From positions 1-45,226 of the forward strand of contig NZ_MOWM01000053.1 in assembly GCF_016082275.1 (NCBI RefSeq): a DNA stretch of 45,226 bases, read 5' to 3'. The position numbers and the translations under genes are program-made. This DNA is from Variovorax sp. E3 (GTDB lineage: Bacteria > Pseudomonadota > Gammaproteobacteria > Burkholderiales > Burkholderiaceae_C). Positions 1 to 10,590 of this stretch are shown here, piece after piece. The stretch's first letter is position 1. Each line of letters begins with the position of its first letter. The notes beneath the pieces were generated by a model. It worked only from the letters and a program-made list of their open reading frames with translations. It searched no databases and was not told the origin of the DNA.

Positions 1-203
1 CCACCCGGCCGGCCGGCGCCCGGACCCGCCCCGGGACCGGGCACGGGCGTCTTCGCGCGCTGGATCAGGTACCACGCGCCGCCGCCCAGCGCCGCGAGCA
101 GCAGCAAGGTCAGCAAGGCCCCCAGCCAGCGACGCCTGCGCACCGGTGGATGTGTGGGAGACACGTTGGCGGGCAGAGGCTCGGGCGATTTTTCTTGTTC
201 CAT
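1..203 (-). CDS. RND efflux periplasmic adaptor, MdtA-like (N-terminus only)
   Basis: Only the first 67 codons lie in the window; the gene runs off the left edge. The protein opens MEQEKSPEPLP, then an Arg run (RRRRW), one hydrophobic segment at about residues 25-43 (LGALLTLLLLAALGGGAWYL), then a Pro/Gly-rich linker (QRAKTPVPGPG). This is the usual layout of membrane fusion proteins of the MdtA/AcrA type, anchored in the inner membrane with the body in the periplasm, bridging an RND pump to an outer-membrane channel. No diagnostic lipoyl or hairpin domain is visible here, so the family call rests on N-terminal architecture alone. Positions 204-482 upstream hold no gene I can support. Confidence 0.5.
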   Translation of the reverse strand, partial: MEQEKSPEPLPANVSPTHPPVRRRRWLGALLTLLLLAALGGGAWYLIQRAKTPVPGPGAGPGAGRPG

Positions 204-482
204 GGGCAGTGCGTGCGAAGGGTGCGAAGTTCGACCTAGAGTACAGCGCCGAATGGTAGTCGCCCTGTTTGCTGCGCCGTAAAGCGACGGTAAAGCTGCC
301 ACCGCCGATGGCCGAAAGCCGCGCGGTTCGCGCCCGCCTGCTGCAACTGGCGCCGCCGCGCTGCGTTTCGTCGCACGCCGGTGGCAGGCGCGGTGCCGCC
401 CCGGCACAGTCCGCTCCATCGAATCCCTTCCGAATTTCTTCCGCCTCTTCAGGCTTTCTTCATCTTCGAACGGAGTACCACC

Positions 483-1004
483 ATGCTGATGCAAATCGTC
501 CTTCACACGCCCAAGTGGGTGTTCGCCGTTTTCTTCCTGCTGCTCTGGCTCGGCGCCAGGCAGCTGCTCACCAACAGCGTGAGCTTGACCCGCGTCACGC
601 TGATGCCCGTGGCCATGGGCGGCCTGTCGTTCTACGGCGTGGTCTCGGTGTTCGGCGACTCGCTGGGCGCGCTGCTGGGCTGGGCCGCCGCCGCGGTCGT
701 GCTGATGGCGCTGGTGCTGCAGCGCCCGGTGCCCGCCACCACCCGCTACGACGCCGCCGAGCGCCGCTTCCACGTGGCCGGCAGCCCGGTGCCGCTGATG
801 CTCATGATGGGCATCTTCCTGACCAAGTACGTAGTGGGCGCCGCCCTGGCCATGCACCCCGAGCTGCGCCAGGGCGCGGTCTTCGGCCTCGCGGTGCCGG
901 CGCTGTACGGCGCCTTCACCGGTGTCTTCGCGGCCCGCGCGACGCGCCTGTGGAAGCTGGCCATCCGTACTGACGCCATGACGGCGAACGTGCGCGCCGC
1001 CTAA
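483..1004 (+). CDS. Small integral membrane protein, DUF6622-like
   Basis: A 173-residue protein that is almost entirely hydrophobic, with four to five predicted membrane segments (for example residues 11-24, 38-58, 60-80, 103-120 and 129-150). It resembles the DUF6622 group of Burkholderiales membrane proteins; function is unknown. I chose ATG 483 because the hydrophobic sequence begins there; an upstream in-frame ATG at 381 would add a poorly structured stretch. It ends 41 bp before the sterol-desaturase gene in the same direction and may head that operon. The family name is from memory of related sequences and is less certain than the membrane topology. Confidence 0.6.
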   Translation: MLMQIVLHTPKWVFAVFFLLLWLGARQLLTNSVSLTRVTLMPVAMGGLSFYGVVSVFGDSLGALLGWAAAAVVLMALVLQRPVPATTRYDAAERRFHVAGSPVPLMLMMGIFLTKYVVGAALAMHPELRQGAVFGLAVPALYGAFTGVFAARATRLWKLAIRTDAMTANVRAA

Positions 1005-1045
1005 GATCGTTGCCCGGCCCCGGCTTTCATCGAGGAACCACCGTC

Positions 1046-2004
1046 ATGAACGTGCTCTTGCTGATTCTCAAGATCTCCGTCACGGTGGTGCTGGTCGCCT
1101 CGATCGCCGAGGCCTGGTGCTCTCGCTGCGCAACGGCTGGCGCAGCTACGACTGGAAGGCCTCGGGCATTTCGGTGATCGACTTCCTGGTGCGCGAATAC
1201 CCGCTGCGCTGGCTGCTGCCGCTGGCCTTCTGGACCGGCGCCATGGACTGGTTCTACGCGCACCGCCTGTTCACCCTGCCGATGGACCACTGGAGCGGCT
1301 GGGCCGCCTGCTTCATCGGCCAGGAGTTCTGCTACTACTGGTACCACCGCGCCGCGCACCGGGTGCGCTGGTTCTGGTGCACCCACGCCATTCATCATTC
1401 GCCGAACCAGCTGAACCTGTCGGCAGCCTACCGCTTCGGCTGGACCGGCCGCCTCACCGGCACCTTGGCCTTCTTCATGCTGGCGCCGCTGCTGGGCATG
1501 CCGCCCCGGGTGGTCCTGCTGATGCTCACGCTGAACCTGCTGTACCAGTTCTGGATCCACGCGACCTGGATTCCCCGCCTCGGGCCGCTCGAATGGGTGC
1601 TGAACACGCCCTCGGCCCACCGCGTGCACCATGCCTCGAACCTCGAGTACCTCGACGGCAACTACGGCGGCGTGCTGACCGTGTTCGACCGGCTGTTCGG
1701 CACCTACATTCCCGAGCGCGCCGACCTGCCCTGCCGCTACGGGCTGGTCAACCCGGTCACGTCGAACAACCTCTTCGAAATCGAGTTCATGCACTGGCGC
1801 GCGCTGTTTCGCGACCTGGCCTCGGCACGGTCGGTGCGCGCGTTCGTCGGCTATCTGGTGAAGCCGCCGGGCTGGAAGCCGGACGGCCCCGGCGACACCA
1901 CCGAAGAGCTGCGCCAGCGCGCGGCCTCGCAGGCAATGCCTGCGGCCCCCGTGCCCGCGCCCGCACCCGATTTCCTTCCTGTCCAATACAAGGAGCTGTC
2001 ATGA
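1046..2004 (+). CDS. Sterol desaturase / fatty acid hydroxylase family protein (frameshifted in this sequence)
   Basis: Membrane di-iron oxygenase of the fatty-acid hydroxylase superfamily. The histidine clusters are visible: YHRAAH (HX3H), THAIHHS (HX2HH) and HRVHH (HX2HH), between long hydrophobic segments, so it should act on a lipid or lipid-like substrate in the membrane; the substrate is unknown. ATG 1046 has a good ribosome site (GAGGAA, 9 nt upstream) and encodes MNVLLLILKISVTVVL, but the frame breaks near 1114. Restoring one C (GAGGCC-CTG) joins it to LVLSLRNGWRSYDW and gives 319 residues. A second possible start inside, at 1117, would delete the first membrane segment. The stop overlaps the next start (ATGA at 2001-2004). 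Confidence 0.85.
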
Positions 2005-2312
2005 ACCCCTCCACCTCGTCGAACTCCCCTTCGAACCCGCGTTACGCCGATGTCGAACGCCTCGCCCGCCGCCGCGCCGGCGCCAAGATGGGTTGGTACA
2101 TCCACGCCTTCGTCTACGTCGTGGTCAACCTCGGGCTGGTCACGCTCTCAGCCGCCCGGGGCCACACCTGGGCCATGTACCCGCTCATGGGCTGGGGCCT
2201 GGGCCTGCTGATCCACGGCGCGGTGATCTGGTTCGTGGCGCCCGGCGGCGGTTTCTACGACCGGCTGGTGGAACGCGAACGCCGCGCGCTGGGCGCCAGG
2301 GACCGCGGGTGA
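2001..2312 (+). CDS. 2TM-domain protein
   Basis: A 103-residue protein with a charged N-terminus (YADVERLARRRAGAKMG) and two membrane helices at about residues 33-52 and 62-80, ending FYDRLVERERRAL. This matches the 2TM domain family (PF13239), often found next to or fused with LytS/LytTR signalling proteins. It is translationally coupled on both sides: its ATG overlaps the desaturase stop (ATGA) and its TGA overlaps the GTG of the kinase (GTGA at 2309-2312). I infer that it works in the membrane with the downstream sensor kinase, perhaps as a split-off part of its sensor. No catalytic residues are seen. Confidence 0.8.
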   Translation: MNPSTSSNSPSNPRYADVERLARRRAGAKMGWYIHAFVYVVVNLGLVTLSAARGHTWAMYPLMGWGLGLLIHGAVIWFVAPGGGFYDRLVERERRALGARDRG

Positions 2313-3381
2313 ACCTGGCCGGGCAGCCCCCCGCCCTCTCCCGGTTCAGGTCCGAGAACCTGCGGGACATGCTGCGGCATGGCCTGATCACCGCCGTCTT
2401 CTGCTGCCTGATTGCCCTCGCGCTGACCATCACCGAGGGCGGCGGCTGGGCCCCCCACCTCGTGTACTCGCTGTCGATCGGCACCGTGAGCTGGCTGGTC
2501 ATCGACGGCGGCCGGCTGCTGTTCACCGGGCAGCGCGAAGTGCACTGGCCCAAGGGGCCGTGGGGCTATCTGCTGGTGGCGGTGGGCGTGGTCATCGGCT
2601 TCTTCACCGGCAACCTCATCGGCGACGCCTGGAGCGGCGCGCCCGCATTCGATTTTCTGGATTTCCGGGGACACAAGCTGGCCACCGCCGTGACCATCAC
2701 CGTGGTGGCGACGGTCGGCATGTGCTTCTTCTTCTACAGCCTGGGCAGGAGCAAGTACCTGCAAAGCCAGGTCGACCTGGCGCAGCGCAACGCCACCGAG
2801 GCCCGGCTCAAGCTGCTCGAAACGCAGCTGGAGCCGCACATGCTGTTCAACACGCTGGCCAACCTGCGCGTGCTGATCACCATCGACCCGCCGCGCGCGG
2901 TGGCCATGCTCGACCGGCTCAACAGCTATCTGCGCATGACGCTCAGCGGCTCGCGCGCGCTGTCGCATCCGCTGTCGGCCGAGTTCGAACGGCTGGCCGA
3001 CTACCTCGAACTGATGTCGGTGCGCATGGGCGATCGGCTGCGCTACACGCTCGAGCTGCCCGAAGCGCTGCGCGACACGCCCGTGCCGCCGCTGCTGCTG
3101 CAGCCGCTGATAGAAAACAGCATCCGCCACGGGCTCGAGCCAAGGTGGAAGGCGGCGAAATTGCAGTGCGCGCCCGCCGGGACGCCGGCCGGCTGGTCAT
3201 CGAGGTGAGCGACACCGGCGTCGGCCTCGATGCCGCCCCGCCTTCGGAGGGCAGCGGCTTCGGGCTCGAGCAGGTGCGTGAACGGCTGGCCACGGTGTAC
3301 GGCGCGCAGGGCGACCTGCTGCTCGCGCCCGCGCCCGCCGGCGGCACCCGCGCCACGCTGAGCCTTCCGCTGTCCGCCTGA
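2309..3381 (+). CDS. LytS/YehU-type sensor histidine kinase (frameshifted in this sequence)
   Basis: Membrane sensor kinase of the His_kinase (PF06580) family, about 357 residues after repair. About four membrane helices fill residues 24-150. The H-box is LETQLEPHMLFNTLANLR with the phospho-accepting His in EPHMLFN; the ATPase part shows LLLQPLIENSIRHGLEP (N-box), DTGVGLD (G1) and GFGLEQVRERL (G2). Start is GTG 2309, overlapping the 2TM stop. The frame breaks near 3141 (GAGCC-AAGG): one missing C or G splits the N-box helix from the rest of the ATPase domain, which continues in another frame as KVEGGEIAVRAR to the stop at 3381. It is followed 20 bp later by its probable partner LytTR regulator. 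Confidence 0.88.
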
Positions 3382-3401
3382 ATCAACGCCCCCGCAACCA
3401 G

Positions 3402-4252
3402 ATGACGACCCCGACCGCCCTCATTGCCGAGACGAGCCGCTGCTCGCGCAAGCCCTCAAGGCCGAACTGGCCTCCGCCTGGCCCGAACTGCAGGTCGTCG
3501 CCACGGCCGGCGACGGCCGCGGCGCCGTGCGCGAGGCGCTGCGCCTGCTGCCGCAGGTGCTGTTCTTCGACATCCGCATGCCCGGCCTGGACGGCCTGGG
3601 CGCCGCCGCCGAGCTGGCCGACTGCTGGCCCGCCGACGAGGCGCCGATGCCGCAGCTGGTGTTCGTCACGGCCTACGACGAGTACGCCGCGCGCGCCTTC
3701 GAGGCCCAGGCCATCGACTACGTGCTCAAGCCCGTGCAACCCGAGCGGCTGCGCAAGACCGTGGCCCGGCTGCAGCAAGCGCTGGCCGCCCGGCAGCCTT
3801 CGTCCACGCCCGCCGTGGCCGACGAGGCGCTCGAACGGACCCTGAGCCAGTGGCGCCAGGTGCTGACCGCTGCCGGCGCGGGTGCTGGTGCAGGCAACGG
3901 CGGGCCCGGCGCGGCCCCCGCCCCGCTGCGCATGATCGCCGCGAGCGACGCCGGCGGCAGCACCGTGCGCATGGTGCCCATCGACGAAGTGCTGTATTTC
4001 GAGGCGGCCGACAAATACCTGCGCGTGCTGACCGCCACGCACGAATACCTGATCCGCACGCCGCTGAAGCAGTTGCTGCCCCAGCTCGACGCCGACACCT
4101 TCTGGCAGGTGCACCGGGCGGTGGTGGTGCGCAGCAGCGCCATCGAGTCGGTGCACCGCGACGAGGCCGGCAAGATGCATCTCATGCTGCGCGGGCGGGC
4201 CGAGAAGATTCCGGTCAGCCGGCTCTACGCCCACCTGTTTCGCGCCATGTGA
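3402..4252 (+). CDS. LytTR-family response regulator (frameshifted in this sequence)
   Basis: Two-domain response regulator, 283 residues after repair. The receiver domain (about 1-125) has the phospho-acceptor Asp in LFFDIRMPGLDG, the Thr in FVTAYDEYA and Lys in YVLKPVQP. An Ala/Gly-rich linker leads to a LytTR DNA-binding domain (about 180-280: VLYFEAADKYLRV, FWQVHRAVVVRSSAI). ATG 3402 starts MTTPTALIAE; the frame breaks near 3431, where GAG-ACGAG should read GAGGACGAG to give the acidic pocket IAEDEPLLAQAL. A missing G is the simplest explanation. It is probably phosphorylated by the adjacent kinase; its targets are unknown. A hairpin terminator follows. Confidence 0.88.
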
Positions 4253-4278
4253 AATCAGAAGGCGCACGCCCAAAGAAA

Positions 4279-4307
4279 AAGCCGGCCCTTGCGGAGCCGG
4301 CTTTTTT
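4279..4307. terminator. Bidirectional intrinsic terminator
   Basis: Inverted repeat AGCCGGC / GCCGGCT (4280-4286 and 4296-4302) with A residues before it and a T run after it, so it can end the LytTR operon on the + strand and the gene at 4334-4675 on the - strand. It lies in the 81-bp gap between the two converging genes. Confidence 0.85.
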
Positions 4308-4333
4308 CATTCAGTCACGATTACCGTGGCGTT

Positions 4334-4675
4334 TTAACGCCAGTGGCCATGACCGCGGTAGTAGCCACGACCGTAGTAGCGGGGGCCGTAATAGGCCGGC
4401 GGGCCGTAGTAGACCGGGGCCGGACGGTAGTACACGGGCGGCGGGTTGTAGTAGACCGGGGCCGGCGGTGCGTAGTACACGGGTGCCGGCGGCGCGTAGA
4501 CCGGCGCCGGGTAGTACGCGGGAGCGCCCACGCCCACCGCCACGCCGGGAACCCCGACGCCAATCGACCAGCTCACGTCGCTGCGGGCGCTGGCCGAGGT
4601 GGCTGCGAACAATGCACCGGCTGCCACGACACCTGCGGCGGCCCATTTGAAGAAGGTGGAACGTGTGACGTTCAT
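4334..4675 (-). CDS. Secreted Pro/Tyr-repeat protein (PXYY/PXPV-like)
   Basis: A 113-residue protein with a signal peptide (MNVTRSTFFKWAAAGVVAAG, cleavage probably after ATSASA near residue 31), a short segment VSWSIGVGVPGVAVGVG, then about seven tandem units of the form P-(A/P)-(V/A)-Y-Y (PAPVY, PAPVYY, PPPVYY, PPAYY), ending in a Gly/Arg/His tail (YYGRGYYRGHGHWR). Such Pro/Tyr-repeat proteins are common in Burkholderiales as PXPV-repeat or hypothetical exported proteins; function is unknown. ATG 4675 is preceded by AAGGAG at suitable spacing, which decides the start over longer upstream frames. The nucleotide repeats make this gene prone to copy-number change. Confidence 0.75.
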   Translation of the reverse strand: MNVTRSTFFKWAAAGVVAAGALFAATSASARSDVSWSIGVGVPGVAVGVGAPAYYPAPVYAPPAPVYYAPPAPVYYNPPPVYYRPAPVYYGPPAYYGPRYYGRGYYRGHGHWR

Positions 4676-4824
4676 GATGTTGGACTCCTTGTTGCGGTGG
4701 GCTGCGTTCGGGTCTGAACCGCCCATGTGTGTATTGAACGCGGCAATTGCAAAGGGGGTGCACCCGGCAATGTGAAGAGCGTTGCCAAAAGTAACACCCA
4801 GGGGGTGCCCTCTAGAATGCCGCA

Positions 4825-6639
<1,815 letters not shown>

Positions 6640-6673
6640 GCCCTACCGGCGCTCCCCTCGCCTCCCAGCCAAG

Positions 6674-6706
6674 AGCCGGGGCCTCGATGGCCCCGGCTTT
6701 TTCTTT
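6674..6706 (+). terminator. Intrinsic terminator of glnS
   Basis: A perfect 10-bp stem, AGCCGGGGCC (6674-6683) and GGCCCCGGCT (6689-6698), with a 5-nt loop, followed by a long T-rich run. It lies 35 bp after the glnS stop and just before the converging lipoprotein gene. Confidence 0.92.
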
Positions 6707-6718
6707 TTCAGCCCTTCA

Positions 6719-7021
6719 TCAAGGCCGTTTGTAGACCACGCCCAGCACCGCGCTGTTCTCGTCGGTGGTGCACACGGCAGGGCGCCCCTGCGGCCCGACC
6801 TTCAGGTCGATGGTGTAGACCCCGTCGCGCGGCGTGTAGCCGCTGTCCACCACGATGCTCGCCGCCGGAACCCTGAGCTCGCGCGCGGCGACGTTCACGC
6901 AGTTCTTGACGCTCGCCTCGGGCGCGCCGCCGACGCGAAGGGATGTGCTGTTGCAAGCGGCCAATGAAAGGCCCGCCGCCGCCACGCACGCGAGAGGGAT
7001 GAAGGAGCTTCGCATCGTCAT
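6719..7021 (-). CDS. Small lipoprotein of unknown function
   Basis: A 100-residue protein starting MTMRSSFIPLACVAAAGLSL with the lipobox LAAC at about residues 20-23, so it is probably lipidated at that Cys and held in the inner or outer membrane. The mature part (VKNCVNVAARELRVPAAS, then VYTIDLKVGPQGRPAVC) contains two more Cys that could form a disulphide. I do not recognise the family. ATG 7021 is chosen because AGGAG lies 7 nt upstream. It stands alone, converging on glnS and divergent from rluE. Confidence 0.7.
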   Translation of the reverse strand: MTMRSSFIPLACVAAAGLSLAACNSTSLRVGGAPEASVKNCVNVAARELRVPAASIVVDSGYTPRDGVYTIDLKVGPQGRPAVCTTDENSAVLGVVYKRP

Positions 7022-7116
7022 TCCGGGTTCTCCTGAGTGATCTGGGGCAATGAACCGATTGGAGTCGGCAAGTCCGCCGAATGTTGCAGGACAGACCCGG
7101 GCTATCCTGTCGGCTC

Positions 7117-7671
7117 ATGAGTCTTCCAAGCACTTCTTCGTCCCGCCTGATCCGCTTCAACAAGCCCTACGGCGTCCTCAGCCAGTTCACGCCCGAGGGC
7201 CGGTGGCGCGGCCTGAAAGATTTCATCGACATCCCCGGCGTTTATGTCGCCGGCCGGCTCGACGCCGACAGCGAAGGCCTGCTGCTGCTCACCGACGACG
7301 GCAAACTACAGGCGCGCATCGCCGATCCGCGCTTCAAGATGGAAAAGATCTACTGGGTGCAGGTCGAGGGCACGCCCACCGAGGCGGCGCTCGCGGCGCT
7401 GCGCGATGGCGTGCAGCTCAACGACGGCCCCACACGTCCGGCAAGGGCGCGGCTGCTCGACCCGCCACCCGCGGTGTGGGAGCGCCAGCCGCCCATTCGC
7501 GAGCGCAAGAGCATTCCCACCGCGTGGCTGGAGCTGGCGATCCGCGAAGGCCGCAACCGCCAGGTGCGGCGCATGACGGCCGCCGTGGGGCTGCCGACGC
7601 TGCGGTTGATTCGCGCGGCCATCGGGCCGCACACGCTCGACGGGCTGGCGCCGGGGAGCTGGCTGGGCTGA
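7117..7671 (+). CDS. rluE: 23S rRNA pseudouridine synthase, RluE-like (RsuA family)
   Basis: Short (184-residue) pseudouridine synthase without an S4 domain, which among RsuA-family enzymes points to RluE (U2457 of 23S rRNA in E. coli). Visible motifs: LIRFNKPYGVLSQFTPEG at the start, the catalytic Asp loop YVAGRLDADSEGLLLLTDDG (Asp in GRLDADSEG), KIYWVQVEG, and the conserved ending EGRNRQVRRMTAAVG. ATG 7117 gives the usual MSLPSTSSSRLIRF; an upstream in-frame ATG at 7081 adds 12 residues without support. It is followed by the M23 peptidase gene in the same direction, with a 37-bp gap. Confidence 0.9.
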   Translation: MSLPSTSSSRLIRFNKPYGVLSQFTPEGRWRGLKDFIDIPGVYVAGRLDADSEGLLLLTDDGKLQARIADPRFKMEKIYWVQVEGTPTEAALAALRDGVQLNDGPTRPARARLLDPPPAVWERQPPIRERKSIPTAWLELAIREGRNRQVRRMTAAVGLPTLRLIRAAIGPHTLDGLAPGSWLG

Positions 7672-7708
7672 CGCCGCCGCTCTATCCACACACACATCAC
7701 ACGAACAC

Positions 7709-8632
7709 ATGTCCATGCAAACTTTCAATTCGCTCCCTGAATTTCCGCGCGACGCTTCGTTGAATCGCCGCACCGCCCTGCTCGGCGCCGTCGGTTTGTT
7801 GGCGACGCTGCCCGCGGCGCAACTCGCCAACGCCGCGTCGCCCAAGAAGCAGAAAGAGAAAGCCGCCCACGCCGACGTCTGGCCCCATGCGTCCCAGGTG
7901 CCAGGCGGCGTGGCGCGCTTGTCGCTGGGCCCGGCGGCGACGCGGCCCGCGGCCTTCGCGGGCGACGTGCCCCTGCTCGTGCTGGGCGACACCATCGAGT
8001 GGACGGCGCTGGTCGGCATTCCGCTCGCCGCCGAGCCGGGCGAAGCCAGCATCACCGTGCGCCCCGAAGGCCGCGCAGAAAAGCAGATCGCCTACACGAT
8101 CGCCCCGAAGCAATACCGCGAACAGCGTCTCACGGTGGCGCCGCGCACCGTCGACCTCGCGCCCGAAGACCAGGCCCGCTACGAGCGCGAACGCGCGCAC
8201 CTGACCACCGTGATGGCCACGCTGACCGACATGCGGCCCGACGCCGCGCTGCAGATGCGCGTGCCCGTGCCGGGCCGCCGCTCCAGCTCGTTCGGGCTGC
8301 GCCGCGTGTTCAACGGGCAGTCGCGCAATCCGCACAGCGGCATGGACATCGCGGCCGGCACCGGCACGCCGGTGCTCGCGCCGCTGCCGGGGAAGGTGAT
8401 CGACACGGGCGACTATTTCTTCAACGGCGGCACGGTGTGGATGGACCACGGCGGCGGGCTGCTGACGATGTATTGCCACCTGAGCCGGGTCGACGTGAAG
8501 GTGGGCGATGTGCTGAAGACCGGGGAGAAGCTGGCGGCGGTCGGCGCAACCGGGCGGGTGACGGGGCCGCATCTGCATTGGTCGGTGATGCTGAATCGGG
8601 CGATGGTGGATCCGGCGTTGTTCGTCAGCTAA
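7709..8632 (+). CDS. M23-family (LytM) metallopeptidase
   Basis: Secreted peptidoglycan endopeptidase or a LytM-type amidase activator, 307 residues. The N-terminus has NRRTALLGAVGLLATLPAA, a signal peptide with twin arginines that could be Tat-type, cleaved near ANAAS. The C-terminal M23 domain (about 185-300) shows SSFGLRRVFNGQSRNPHSGMD with the zinc-binding His and Asp (HSGMD) and GPHLHWSV with the HxH pair, so all metal ligands are present. The middle region resembles the N-terminal domain of M23 peptidases. It marks the last high-GC gene before the AT-rich island. Confidence 0.9.
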   Translation: MSMQTFNSLPEFPRDASLNRRTALLGAVGLLATLPAAQLANAASPKKQKEKAAHADVWPHASQVPGGVARLSLGPAATRPAAFAGDVPLLVLGDTIEWTALVGIPLAAEPGEASITVRPEGRAEKQIAYTIAPKQYREQRLTVAPRTVDLAPEDQARYERERAHLTTVMATLTDMRPDAALQMRVPVPGRRSSSFGLRRVFNGQSRNPHSGMDIAAGTGTPVLAPLPGKVIDTGDYFFNGGTVWMDHGGGLLTMYCHLSRVDVKVGDVLKTGEKLAAVGATGRVTGPHLHWSVMLNRAMVDPALFVS

Positions 8633-8665
8633 CCGATAAACCAAGCAATCTCAGTAATGTTTGCA

Positions 8666-8688
8666 ATTTTGTAACGGATGTGCAAAAT
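8666..8688. promoter_or_regulatory. Small dyad upstream of the FRG gene (possible operator)
   Basis: ATTTTG (8666-8671) and CAAAAT (8683-8688) form a 6-bp inverted repeat with an 11-bp spacer, 63 bp before the FRG start. Half-site spacing of about 17 bp would suit a dimeric regulator, but in AT-rich DNA such a dyad can occur by chance. Confidence 0.25.
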
Positions 8689-8750
8689 CATTTGCCACGA
8701 ACCGCGCCAATCGCGTTTATTCGACATGAAAAAACAGACCAGAGATTGAA

Positions 8751-9491
8751 ATGAAATTCCAAGACCGTGAAATTGACACAATCTCCAAGCTACTCGAATT
8801 TCTAACTATCGATCAGCAGGAAACGAATAATAGACCCATCTGGTTCAGGGGGCAAACCAATTTCGCCTGGGATTTGCAGCCCAAAATACTAAGAGCAGCC
8901 AATAGACCAGAATGGGACATCATTGGAAGATTTCAACAAAATGCCACATTGTTGGTAGAAAAGTCACCGAGCCACGAATATGACTGGCTTTTTCTGATCC
9001 AGCACTATGGTGGCCCTACACGACTTCTCGACTGGAGCGAATCTCCGCTTGTCGCATTATGGTTTGCAGTCAACGACGACTTGCACGAAGATCAACCTGG
9101 AGCGCTATGGTCTTTGCTACCAACAGTACTAAATGAATACGCCAATTTCAGGGCCGAATTTGATGGATCTATTCCATCCTTTACAGATTCAACATTAAAC
9201 TCTTACAGCCCAACATCACTCTTTCAAGAAAAACGGTCTCACCAAATACCAATGGCCGCGATTGCCTCAAGAAATAGCCGAAGAATACAATCCCAACAGG
9301 GCGTTTTCACAATTAGCCACCGCGCAGAAGGAAGCGTCAACAACCTCCCTCCCAACTACCAGTCGGATCATATATGGAGATACATAATCCCCTCACCAGC
9401 AAAAACAACCATTAAAAATCAACTTAAGATTTTAGGGTTTTCACGTTTTCAGCTTTTCCCCGAGCTCCCCAATGCGCTAGAGGGCGTTTAA
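8751..9491 (+). CDS. FRG-domain protein
   Basis: A 246-residue protein with the FRG domain (PF08867), named for the conserved Phe-Arg-Gly seen here as PIWFRGQTNFAWDLQPKI near residues 29-46. The second conserved block, LIQHYGGPTRLLDWSESPLVAL, follows at about residues 82-103. The domain's biochemical role is not established to my knowledge; it turns up in mobile and defence-linked contexts. ATG 8751 follows a purine-rich stretch (GAGATTGAA). Base composition is clearly more AT-rich than all flanking genes and codon third positions are mixed, which points to horizontal gain. Its TAA directly abuts the ATG of the DUF262 gene, so the two are one transcription and translation unit. Confidence 0.88.
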   Translation: MKFQDREIDTISKLLEFLTIDQQETNNRPIWFRGQTNFAWDLQPKILRAANRPEWDIIGRFQQNATLLVEKSPSHEYDWLFLIQHYGGPTRLLDWSESPLVALWFAVNDDLHEDQPGALWSLLPTVLNEYANFRAEFDGSIPSFTDSTLNSYSPTSLFQEKRSHQIPMAAIASRNSRRIQSQQGVFTISHRAEGSVNNLPPNYQSDHIWRYIIPSPAKTTIKNQLKILGFSRFQLFPELPNALEGV

Positions 9492-10590
9492 ATGACAGTC
9501 ATTCGAACACACCCCATGTCGAGCAGTGCAATTCTGCGTCTTAATTTCCTTAAAGACAGGATACTAAAAAGACCCTGTTTACCAGCGAAATGGCGAAGTC
9601 TGGAATTTGGAAAAAAAGCAACTCTTGATGGATTCAATCCTCAATGACTACGACATTCCAAAGCTCTATTTTCATGATATATCGGAAATCCATGCGACCG
9701 CAGGCAGCGTCAAACATGAATATGCAATTATAGATGGACGTCAACGCCTTGAAGCAATTTGGGGGTTTATGAATGACGAATGGAGCCTGGCTTCCGATTT
9801 CTCATACTTGGCCGATGAGAACGTCAAAGCTGGAGGCTTACGCTATAGCGACTTAGCCCGTAGCTACCCCGAACTGAAGGTTTTCTTCGACTCTTTCAAT
9901 CTTCCAATCGTTGTAATCAAGACAGACGACATCGAATTGATCGAGGACATGTTCAGCCGACTTAATGAGGCTGTCCCCCTCAATGCGGCGGAAAAAAGAA
10001 ATGCTCTTGGCGGGCCTATGGCAACTGCAATCAGAGAAATTTCAAAGGCCAAATTCTTCACCAGTGCCATTCGACTCACCAATCGTCGATATCAGCACCA
10101 AGAAATATCAGCAAGACTTCTATTCATTGAATACTCGTTTCTTAAATTTGGAAGAATTCAAGATACGAAAAAGCCATACATCGATCAAATGGTAAAAAAT
10201 TACCGGAAAGACGAAGAAATTCCAATTGAGAAAATTGTCAACTCCGTTGAATCCACATTAACCAATCTCAATACCATCTTCTCCACCCAAGACGAATTGC
10301 TTCGCACGCAATCAAGCATTCCAATTTATTACCTTTGCGCACAAAGCGCCCAAGAGAATGCCGTCAACGCAGGGAAATTCACCCGAGAAAAAATAGTCGA
10401 ATTCAATCTTAAGTTACAGGAAAATCGCAAAAACGCGGAGCAAGATCTTGGGTTAGCCGATTATCGACTTCTTGAGTATGAGAGAATGTCACAACAGGGC
10501 ACGAATGACGCATCATCGATACGAGAGCGAGCTTCGATACTATGCGAATTCATCGAAATCGATCCGGGCTCAAAAATTAAGATGGCATAA
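9492..10590 (+). CDS. DUF262 (ParB/GmrS-N-like) domain protein (frameshifted in this sequence)
   Basis: Repaired length 365 residues. Motifs of the DUF262 family (PF03235) are plain: DPVYQRNGEVWNLEKKQLL near residues 27-45, the nucleotide-linked signature IIDGRQRLEAIWGF (DGQQR-like) near residue 80, and FSRLNEAVPLNAAEKRNAL near 155. There is no DUF1524 HNH nuclease at the C-terminus; the last 200 residues look helical. ATG 9492 (MTVIRTHPMSSSAILRLNF) follows the FRG stop at once; the frame breaks at the A run 9566-9570. Reading four A instead of five gives DRILKDPVYQR and restores the whole N-terminus. DUF262 proteins occur in GmrSD, SspE and other anti-phage systems. This one shares the AT-rich composition of its partner. 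Confidence 0.85.

Noticed and set aside
1027..1986. A - strand 319-codon frame opposite the sterol desaturase
   Set aside because: His/Gln/Arg-rich antisense translation without motifs; the + strand has the His clusters of a real enzyme.
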